Assembly: GCA_021787595.1 (NCBI GenBank)
Contig: JAJYLQ010000015.1
Coordinates: 1 to 64,000 of the forward strand
Reading direction: 5' to 3'
Origin: Chloroflexota bacterium
GTDB lineage: Bacteria; Chloroflexota; Anaerolineae; Anaerolineales; Villigracilaceae
DNA: 64,000 nucleotides
Shown: one piece after another, positions 41,436 through 49,058 of the stretch
Numbering within the stretch: the stretch's first letter is position 1
Layout: the number at the start of each line of letters is the position of its first letter
The notes under the pieces: generated by a model
Seen by the model: the letters and a program-made list of their open reading frames with translations, nothing else
What the model was told of the DNA's origin: nothing
The model's database searches: none
Made by a program: the position numbers and the translations under genes

Positions 41436-43106
41436 CTATTTTATCAACGCCTTGACTTCTTCGAGGAATTCATCGTTGAGGAAGTCGCCTTTTTGCATAA
41501 GCGTCTGGATCTGTGTTCCAAGCCGGCTTTTCTCGTCGGATGTCAACTCCTTGGCGGTTGCAACAATGACCGGGATATTGGCTGTATCGGGATTCGCCCG
41601 CAGCGCATCGAGCACGGCAAAGCCATCCACCTCAGGCATCATCAAATCGAGAATGATCAGGTCGGGCAGTTCCCGTTCGATGAGTTCCAGGCCTTCCCTG
41701 CCGTTGACCGCTTCATAGATGGTGAAATCGCCCTGCGATTGCAGGATGCGGCGGATCAACCGGCGCGCCTCTGCCGTGTCATCCACAATTGCCACGCGAT
41801 GGAAGCGTTCGGGCGCGACCTGATTGAGTGCGGACAACAAACCTTCTTCGGGCGTCTCCATCTTTTTGGTCGGGAACTGCACATCGCGCGTCCAGTTCGA
41901 GCCGAGGATGAATTCCTCGGCGGGCATGGTGTGTCCGGTGCAGTTGACCACAATCGTGTCGGAGGGCTTGATAACGCCAGCGCGAATCAATTTGAACAAA
42001 CCAGCGAAGGCGGTGGCCGCGGCGGGTTCGGCGGACAATCCCTCCATTTTTGCCAGCACGTGCATTGCGCGGAAGGCCTCCTCGTCGCTGACGCTTTCGA
42101 ACGTGCCGTTTGTTTCCAAGACGTGTTCGCGTAAAAGGGTATAAGAACGTCCCGGATCGCCGGTTGCCAGCGTTTCGATGTGGGTTTTTGGCGATATCAC
42201 CGGAATCGCGGTTTCGAGTCCCTGCCTGAAACTTTCGACCATCGGGGCGCACCCATCCGCCTGGATGACTGCGATGGACGGAATGCGGTTGATCAATCCC
42301 ATCTGCTGCAATTCACGGAAGCCTTTGTAAATGCCCAACGGTCCCATGCCGCCGCTGATGGCCTGCACGTACCAATCGGGCGTGCGCCAGACGGCAGCCC
42401 GGCCGTTTGCGGGTTTTGCCGGGCCTTGCAATGCAGTCAATTGTTCTGCGATTTCGAATGCGATGGTCTTCATCGCTTCGATCGAAGTGATCGTGCGCGC
42501 GCCCATATCCTGATAAAGACTACGCTGGCGCGCAAATTCCGCCGCGACTTGTTTGGCCTGATCGTACGATCCTGTGACTTTTACAACCTGACTTCCATAC
42601 AAAGCGATCTCACGCATCTTTACTGCGGGAACCAGGCTGGTCACGAACGCCCAAAGCTTGATCCCGGCCCGCGAGGCGTACGCCGAATACGAGATGGCGA
42701 CGTTGCCGGTGGAGGCGGCGACCATTTCCGTGATGCCGGCTTCTTTCAACGCGGCAATCGTGACCGCAGCCTGGCGATCTTTGAATGATCCGGTTGGCCC
42801 TTGACGCTCATCCTTGATGAACAGGTTCGGCGTCCCCAGCATCATGCCGAGATTCACCGCCTGAATCAACGGCGTGCCGCCCTCGCCGAGTGTCAGGGAA
42901 GGATTGGGGTTTCGGACCGGCAGAAGTTCGCGATACCGCCACAAGTCGAAGGGGCGATTCGAAAGCTGGAGCGGCAGGGTTTTGGCCAGGGTGTCGTAAT
43001 CGTACTCCGCCTCGCGCCATTGGCTGCCGCAGCGCGGGCAATTCGTTGATGTGGGAAAATAGGGCGCGCTGTGTCCACAGTCCAGACATTTGATAATGAA
43101 CGACAT
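41436..43106 (-). CDS. Threonine synthase-like PLP enzyme fused to a receiver domain
   Basis: The 556-aa protein has three parts. Residues 5-28 form a zinc ribbon (CLDC, CPRC). Residues 50-405 match fold-type II PLP enzymes of the threonine-synthase branch: GEGGTPL, PLP lysine Lys109 in GPTGSFKDRQ, ASTGNVAIS, SGGMGPLGIYKGF and CTGHTMPAEEF. Residues 436-554 are a complete REC domain: acidic pair Asp442/Asp443 (AIVDD), phospho-acceptor Asp487 (LIILDLMMPEVDG), and Lys539 (MQKG). Threonine synthase converts O-phosphohomoserine to threonine, but related enzymes use other substrates. The fusion implies phosphorylation control of the enzyme. The kinase gene ends 8 bp before it. Confidence 0.87.
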   Translation of the reverse strand: MSFIIKCLDCGHSAPYFPTSTNCPRCGSQWREAEYDYDTLAKTLPLQLSNRPFDLWRYRELLPVRNPNPSLTLGEGGTPLIQAVNLGMMLGTPNLFIKDERQGPTGSFKDRQAAVTIAALKEAGITEMVAASTGNVAISYSAYASRAGIKLWAFVTSLVPAVKMREIALYGSQVVKVTGSYDQAKQVAAEFARQRSLYQDMGARTITSIEAMKTIAFEIAEQLTALQGPAKPANGRAAVWRTPDWYVQAISGGMGPLGIYKGFRELQQMGLINRIPSIAVIQADGCAPMVESFRQGLETAIPVISPKTHIETLATGDPGRSYTLLREHVLETNGTFESVSDEEAFRAMHVLAKMEGLSAEPAAATAFAGLFKLIRAGVIKPSDTIVVNCTGHTMPAEEFILGSNWTRDVQFPTKKMETPEEGLLSALNQVAPERFHRVAIVDDTAEARRLIRRILQSQGDFTIYEAVNGREGLELIERELPDLIILDLMMPEVDGFAVLDALRANPDTANIPVIVATAKELTSDEKSRLGTQIQTLMQKGDFLNDEFLEEVKALIK

Positions 43107-43114
43107 CTAAATCC

Positions 43115-46100
43115 TTATTTTTTGATTTCCACGCGCTTCAATGCGCGTTCGAGTGTGCCAAGCAAATCTGCTTCGTTCAGGGCGCCTTTCCTGATGAGTC
43201 GCTGGCCGAATTCAGTCAACTGCCTTTGCTGTTCCGGCGTAAGTTCGCCGCCGCTGACTACAACCACAGGCGTATCGCGCAATTTAACGTTTTCGCGCAT
43301 CTTCTCGAGAATGGTGAAGCCGTCCATTTCGGGCATGTACAGATCCAGGATCACGGCCTGGGGCGGATGGGAGACCAGAGTCTCCCAACCCTTCGGGCCG
43401 CTGTCCATCATGGTCAATTTATAGCGCTGGTGACTCTCGAATATCTTGCCGATCAACCGCAGGGCATTCGGATCATCATCAATGACCAAAACTTCGCGGA
43501 TGCTGCCATCGGCGTTCAGGCGGTCCAACGCGCCGAGCAAATCTTCTTCGAGGATTGGCTTGAGCAGGTAATCTGCGGCGCCAAGGCTGAAACCGCGCTC
43601 CTGTTCTTCGATGATCGAACAGATCACGACTGGAATGTCGCGCGTCTCGCTGCTGGATTTGAGATCTGCCAGCACAGACCAGCCATCGTAGCCGGGCATC
43701 ATGATATCGAGGGTGATGGCGAACGGCTTGAGCTGCCGCGCCCGCTCTTTTGCGCGCGTCGGGTCGGTCAGCGCGACTACTTGATAACCCTGCGGCTGGA
43801 GATATCGCTCGTATAGCGAGATGACCTGCGGGTCATCATCAATGGCCAGCACAACCTTTTGGTCGGATGGTTCCGCTTCTTCTTCCTCCTTGCCGCGATA
43901 GACGGGCAGGGTGAAATAGAATGTGCTGCCCTTGCCAATTGTGCTGTGGACTCCGATGCGCCCGCCGTGCATCTGGATCAACTGGTGGCTGATGGAAAGC
44001 CCCAGGCCCGTTCCGCCGGTTTTGCGTGTCGGAGAATCATCCACTTGTGAGAATGGCTGGAAGAGCTTGGCTTGATCTTCCTGCGCGATGCCGGGGCCGG
44101 TATCCGTAACGCTGACAAGGATTTCGGGGCGGCCAGACGGTCCGGTTTCAACGGACGCATCAACGGTGATCTCGCCTTCATCTGTAAATTTGGCGGCGTT
44201 CGACATCAAATTAAGCAGCACTTGTCGGATGCGGATCGCGTCCGCGCGAACTGGGGGCAGTTCGCCGTGAATATTCTTCACCAGCTTGACATTTTTGTCC
44301 TTCACCAATCCGCTGGCGGTGGACATGACGCTTGAGATCAAATCGGACATATTGACCTGGTCGAAGGCTAATTCCATCTTTCCAGCTTCGATCTTTGCAA
44401 GATCGAGCACATCGTTGATCAGGCCAAGCAGGTGCTGGCCGGAGTTGTAAATCGCAGTCAAATCCTGCTGCTGCAGGTCGGAGACCGGCCCATCGATTCC
44501 CTTGAGAATGACGCGCGAGAATCCGATGATCGAATTGAGCGGGGTGCGTAATTCGTGGCTCATGTTGGCGAGGAACTGACTCTTCACCCGATCCACTTCA
44601 CGCATTTCCTTCACGGCCTGCTGGGATAACTCGTACGAGCGGGCGTTGTCAATGGCGATTGCAACCTGATCTGCAAGAATTTGAAGCACAGCCAGGTCAT
44701 CGGATGTAAACGCGCCAACGGCCGTGGATTGAATGTCCAGGGCGCCGATGATGCGGCTTCCGACTCGAAGCGGGATGGCAGCCTCTGCGCGTGTTTCGGG
44801 CAGCAGCGGGTTGGGTTTGTGCGTCGCGTCGAGCGCGGTGTTGTTAACAATGACCGGTTCGCCGGTATAAGTCACTTTGCCCACAACGGAATGTTCGTTG
44901 ATGGGCAGGCTGTGTTCCTTGAGCTTCATTTCAGCGCCAGCCGGGCCGGTGGCCTCGCGCAGGACGGCGTTGAATCCGGTCTCTTCCACGACAAAAATGG
45001 CGGAATGATAGTAGCCAAATCGTTCCCTGACCAGGTTGACGGTCCGGCTGAAGATGGTGTTCAAGTCGAGGGTCGAAGTGACGAGTCGCCCAATTTCAGC
45101 GGAGGCGGCGAGATATTCGTTCCGGCGCCTGAGCGCATCTTCAGCGCGCTTGACCTCGGTCATATCATGGTGAACGGCCAGGAAACCAATGATGTTGCCG
45201 CTCTCGTCCAGAATGGGGCTGTTCGTACCGGCGATGGGTATCAGTCGTCCATCTTTGGCTTTGTTCGTAATTTCCACCGGCAGCACTGTCTTCGACAATA
45301 ACGTATTCCAAAATTGCTGGTAATATTCCTTTGTCATCAGGCCGGATTGGAGAATGCGGGGATTTTTTCCGACGACCTCCCCGGATGGATATCCGTACAC
45401 CTTTTCGAATCCGGGGTTTGCATACACAATGATTCCATTGGCATCTGTCATGAAAATGGCGTCACCGGAATGGTCAATGCCCAGCTTGAACTTGGCCAGT
45501 TCTTCCTGTGATCGTTTGCGCTCGATTGCGACCGAGGCCTGGTTGGCAATCAGGCTCAGTGTTTCAAGGTCTGTTTCGGAGAAGCGAATGTCCGCATCGT
45601 ATGTTTGAACCGCCATCACGCCCAGGCGTTGAGCGCCGCTCCTTAATGGCGCGCCCATCCAATCGGTCCCGCGCGTGCCGCCGGCCTTAACTTCCCCGGT
45701 GCGTTCCAGTTCATCCAAAACTTCCGGGGTGACCAGCAGGGGCTTGCCGGTCCGCAAGATGTAACTTGTCAGCCCGCTGCCAGGCTTTTGGGGCGGCCAT
45801 GCCGAATCGTGTTCGTCGGCATAATAGGGAAATGTCATCGTGTCGGTATGTTCATCGTAAAGGCATACATAGAAGTTGCGGGCCGGCATCAGGGTTGCAA
45901 TGCTTTCGTGGATGGATTTCATCAGATTCGACATATCCGGGGCGGTCAAAGCCGCTTCGGATATCTGCGTGACGGCAGACTGGATCAATTCGTTATGTCT
46001 GCGCTCGGTGATATCGCGTGCCACAAGGAAGACTTGTTCCGCGTTCAGCCTGGAAAATGTGGCATCGAACCAGTAGTCCTTTTGGTCAATGGTCAGTTTG

Positions 46101-48304
46101 TATTCGAGCTTGACTTGTTCGCCGGTTTTCAATGAACGTTCGATGGCCGCCATGATCGGTTCAGCAGTTTCCGGCGGCAGGACTTCGTGTGTAGTCTTGC
46201 CAAGCATGTCCTCCGGCGGACGATATAAACGCGATGGGTTGGTCGGCGCGATGCGAACGTATCGGCCATTCTTATCCAGGATGATGATGACGTCGGTCAT
46301 GGACGAGAACAGCGCGCGCAACTCCGCTTCAGAACGTTCGACCGCCTGCTGGCTCTCGCGCGTTTCCTCAAACAGATGGGCGTTTTCGACGGCTATGGAG
46401 GCTTGACGCGCGATGCCGGTCAGGAATTCCAATTCCGAGGGTTGGAAGCCAAGTCCTGCGCCGGTTCGCCAGACGACCATGATGCCCGTCAAACGCTCGC
46501 CGGATAGCAGCGGCGCGGCCATCAAATGTTCGTGTGACAGCCGGGCTGTGCCGGCAATCGTAAGCGCGCGCGGATCGCTCATTGCCTCGTTAAAAACGGC
46601 GCCTGATTTGTTCAGGGCCACCGAACCCAGAATCCCTTCGCCGAGTCTGACCGGATCGTTTTTGATCTCTTCCGCTTCGTCGCCGATTGCAACGAACGCA
46701 TGGAGAACCTGGTTGTTTGGTTCGGGGATGTATACTGCGCTGCTGAACGAGGCCAATGATTCTTTCGCGTGCGCGGCGATCTTTTCCAACACAGTTTGAA
46801 GGTCGAGCGAGGCGGAAATATCCTGGCCCACTTCTGCAAGCACCGACATCTGACGTGCATTGCTCTGTGTTGCTTCGAAGAGCCGGGAGTTTTGTAGGAA
46901 CGTGCTGATTTGCAGCAAGATGGTGTTGATCAGGTTCTCTTCGTTTTCTGAAAGTTTTCGATCCGACTCCGCAAAGTCAATGCCGAGCGAACCGATGGCC
47001 TCCTGGCCGGCAAAAATGGGCCAGATGAAAAGGCTTTGGGTGCCGCGTATCTTCAGCACATCCCGGATGGCGGCCGTGAGAGGATGATTCAGCGCGTCGT
47101 TGATGAACAGCGGCTTCCCGGATTTGATCACCGGTTCGGCGGTCGGGTTGCCCTCAACGGGGATTACCAGGCCGATGTCGCTTTTGCCGTCGGGGCTTAC
47201 CGGCGCATCCACCCGCAGGATCAGGGCGGTTCGATCTTCGTTGGCGAGTGCAATGCCCACATGCAGAGCCGATACCAGCCTGGCGACTTCGTCCGCGACC
47301 TCCTGCAGACTCTCTGTCACGTTCAGGGAGCGGGAGGCGTTGGTCACAATGCGGTTGAGGAGAAGCGCTTCCTCTTCGCGCTTTTGGGTTTCCTGGAACA
47401 GGCGAATCTTTTCGATGGCGATGGAGGCCTGCCCGATCAGGGCTGTCAAATGTTGGAGTTCATCGTCTGTGAACAGCGTGGTTTCGGTATAGTACGCCGC
47501 AAGATAGCCGATCCAATCCCTGCTCACGGTCAGCGGAGCAAAGAGCGCGGACCTGGCGTGAAATTGTTCGTTTAGAAGGGCGCGTGTGTTGCTGTCCAGC
47601 CGTTCGTCTGTTGCAGTGTCTGCGACTACGGTGGGCTGGCCCGGATTTAGAAATTTGACAGCCGGATAATCCCGTACGAGTAAACGTGCGGCGCGATGGC
47701 TTGGGTTGGATGGTTCAGGCGGCCAGTCGGCGATGAGGTGCATGAATTCCGGGGTTTGCTGGCTGTTCCATGCCTGGTCGAATTGCATCACCCTGCCGAT
47801 CATGGCGCGGTTCAAAACAGTATGCTTCCGAAGGACAGAAAATATTTCATCGAAGGATTGCGCGGCATTGAGCTCGGCGTTTGCCTCGTAAAGCGATTTC
47901 GTCTCTGCCAGCGCCTTTTGTGTCTCCTGGAAGAGCCGCGCGTTTTCCAGCGCGAGCGACAGCTGGTCGGCGACTTGTTTGACCAGCATCTGTTCTTCCA
48001 TGGCCCAGCTGCGCGGGGCGGCTTCATCCAATACGCGTAAAGTTGCCCAGCTTTTCTCGTCCTGTCGAAAAGCGAGCGACATCGCGCTGGAACTGCTGGA
48101 GACGGCGGATGTGATGAGGGGCGCCTCTTCGAGTGCCGGAGAAGCTGATTTGGGCTGGCCCGCCCTGGGCCGGGGAGGAGGCGGGATAAGCTGCGGCCTG
48201 GCAGGTTCAGCCGCTTTCCCGGCGCGCTGGGACGGCCTGGTTTCTTCCTTAGCTACATTGTCGAAGAGATGTTCAAGCCGTTTGTTGGTCTTTTTCTTTG
48301 ACAT
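43115..48304 (-). CDS. Giant soluble GAF/PAS hybrid histidine kinase, two C-terminal receivers
   Basis: From ATG 48304 (AGGAG 10 bases upstream) the product has 1,729 residues and no membrane segment. Order: Pro-rich linker (20-70), half-GAF (75-125), GAFs at about 145-310, 325-480 and 490-650, PAS (655-770), GAF (780-935), PAS (940-1055), GAF (1065-1230), HisKA with His1250 (MSHELRTPLN), HATPase (1345-1470, NLMSNAAKFT, DTGPGI, GGTGLGL), REC1 with Asp1533 (ITLDIMMPGYDG) and REC2 with Asp1654 (VILDLYMPEMDG). The last GAF belongs to the same subtype as the receptor GAFs upstream (FGYYH-AIF, NPLLPETRAE). It overlaps the ParA gene by 32 bp. It is the only kinase in the operon seen here. Confidence 0.9.
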   Translation of the reverse strand: MSKKKTNKRLEHLFDNVAKEETRPSQRAGKAAEPARPQLIPPPPRPRAGQPKSASPALEEAPLITSAVSSSSSAMSLAFRQDEKSWATLRVLDEAAPRSWAMEEQMLVKQVADQLSLALENARLFQETQKALAETKSLYEANAELNAAQSFDEIFSVLRKHTVLNRAMIGRVMQFDQAWNSQQTPEFMHLIADWPPEPSNPSHRAARLLVRDYPAVKFLNPGQPTVVADTATDERLDSNTRALLNEQFHARSALFAPLTVSRDWIGYLAAYYTETTLFTDDELQHLTALIGQASIAIEKIRLFQETQKREEEALLLNRIVTNASRSLNVTESLQEVADEVARLVSALHVGIALANEDRTALILRVDAPVSPDGKSDIGLVIPVEGNPTAEPVIKSGKPLFINDALNHPLTAAIRDVLKIRGTQSLFIWPIFAGQEAIGSLGIDFAESDRKLSENEENLINTILLQISTFLQNSRLFEATQSNARQMSVLAEVGQDISASLDLQTVLEKIAAHAKESLASFSSAVYIPEPNNQVLHAFVAIGDEAEEIKNDPVRLGEGILGSVALNKSGAVFNEAMSDPRALTIAGTARLSHEHLMAAPLLSGERLTGIMVVWRTGAGLGFQPSELEFLTGIARQASIAVENAHLFEETRESQQAVERSEAELRALFSSMTDVIIILDKNGRYVRIAPTNPSRLYRPPEDMLGKTTHEVLPPETAEPIMAAIERSLKTGEQVKLEYKLTIDQKDYWFDATFSRLNAEQVFLVARDITERRHNELIQSAVTQISEAALTAPDMSNLMKSIHESIATLMPARNFYVCLYDEHTDTMTFPYYADEHDSAWPPQKPGSGLTSYILRTGKPLLVTPEVLDELERTGEVKAGGTRGTDWMGAPLRSGAQRLGVMAVQTYDADIRFSETDLETLSLIANQASVAIERKRSQEELAKFKLGIDHSGDAIFMTDANGIIVYANPGFEKVYGYPSGEVVGKNPRILQSGLMTKEYYQQFWNTLLSKTVLPVEITNKAKDGRLIPIAGTNSPILDESGNIIGFLAVHHDMTEVKRAEDALRRRNEYLAASAEIGRLVTSTLDLNTIFSRTVNLVRERFGYYHSAIFVVEETGFNAVLREATGPAGAEMKLKEHSLPINEHSVVGKVTYTGEPVIVNNTALDATHKPNPLLPETRAEAAIPLRVGSRIIGALDIQSTAVGAFTSDDLAVLQILADQVAIAIDNARSYELSQQAVKEMREVDRVKSQFLANMSHELRTPLNSIIGFSRVILKGIDGPVSDLQQQDLTAIYNSGQHLLGLINDVLDLAKIEAGKMELAFDQVNMSDLISSVMSTASGLVKDKNVKLVKNIHGELPPVRADAIRIRQVLLNLMSNAAKFTDEGEITVDASVETGPSGRPEILVSVTDTGPGIAQEDQAKLFQPFSQVDDSPTRKTGGTGLGLSISHQLIQMHGGRIGVHSTIGKGSTFYFTLPVYRGKEEEEAEPSDQKVVLAIDDDPQVISLYERYLQPQGYQVVALTDPTRAKERARQLKPFAITLDIMMPGYDGWSVLADLKSSSETRDIPVVICSIIEEQERGFSLGAADYLLKPILEEDLLGALDRLNADGSIREVLVIDDDPNALRLIGKIFESHQRYKLTMMDSGPKGWETLVSHPPQAVILDLYMPEMDGFTILEKMRENVKLRDTPVVVVSGGELTPEQQRQLTEFGQRLIRKGALNEADLLGTLERALKRVEIKK

Positions 48305-49058
48305 ATTCCATAAGCTCCTGCGCCAGTTCACGATACTGAAGCGATCCGCGAGCGCTGGGTTTATAACGCGTAATGGGTAATCCGGCGATTGGACTTTCGC
48401 GGAGCTTTGTGTCAACCTCGATCACCGTTTTGAAAAGTCCTTCGCCGAATCTGTTTTGCAGTTGCTCCTGAATGTTGCGATGGGTGCGGTTGCGGCGATC
48501 AAGCAATGTGATCAGAACGCGATAGCCAAGGTTTGGGTTGCTTTCCTGCCGCACGCGCCGGATGACGCCCATCATGTTGCGCAGCGCATAAGCGGAAAAA
48601 TATTCAGCCTGTGTTGGGATGATCAGCAGGTCGGAAGCGCTCAAGGCATTGGTAGTGATCGCGCCCAGGAAAGGCGGACAATCGAACAGGATATAGTCAT
48701 AAGGCAGCGGGGAGGCATTCTCGATCGCCCGCTTCAAACCGGACGTGTAGTGGGTACGCACCGGAAGGAATTGTTCTGCGCTTTCGATGCTGGCATGCGA
48801 AGGAATGAGATCAAGATGCTCGATCTCGGTGGACATCCGGGCGCTCATCAAGGGGGCGGATTCGATCAGGATGTGGCTCGAGGTCACCGCGGCTGAACCC
48901 GGTTCGATCCCCAGGGCCAGCGTCAGGTTGGCCTGCGGGTCCAGGTCCACCACCAGGACTCTCTGCCCGGCTTCTGTCAATGCGGCGCCCAGAGAGAGGG
49001 TCGTTGTGGTTTTGGCAACGCCGCCTTTTTCGTTCGAGATCGCGACAACGTAGCTCAT
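48273..49058 (-). CDS. ParA/MinD-family ATPase, no ParB nearby
   Basis: The 261-aa protein has the deviant Walker A ISNEKGGVAKTTTTLS (signature Lys at NEKGGVAKT), VLVVDLDPQANLT (Walker A'), and YILFDCPPFLGAITTNAL (Walker B). ParA-type ATPases form gradients that segregate DNA or position protein complexes such as chemoreceptor arrays, carboxysomes and flagella. No ParB and no obvious parS array is present. The gene overlaps the receptor gene upstream by 4 bp and the giant kinase by 32 bp, so it is embedded in the signalling operon. A positioning role for the receptors is inference. Confidence 0.88.
   Translation of the reverse strand: MSYVVAISNEKGGVAKTTTTLSLGAALTEAGQRVLVVDLDPQANLTLALGIEPGSAAVTSSHILIESAPLMSARMSTEIEHLDLIPSHASIESAEQFLPVRTHYTSGLKRAIENASPLPYDYILFDCPPFLGAITTNALSASDLLIIPTQAEYFSAYALRNMMGVIRRVRQESNPNLGYRVLITLLDRRNRTHRNIQEQLQNRFGEGLFKTVIEVDTKLRESPIAGLPITRYKPSARGSLQYRELAQELMEYVKEKDQQTA

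Noticed and set aside
48273-49058. ParA as part of a chromosome or plasmid partition locus
   Set aside because: No ParB, no parS-like repeats and no replication genes nearby; both neighbours are signalling genes overlapping it.
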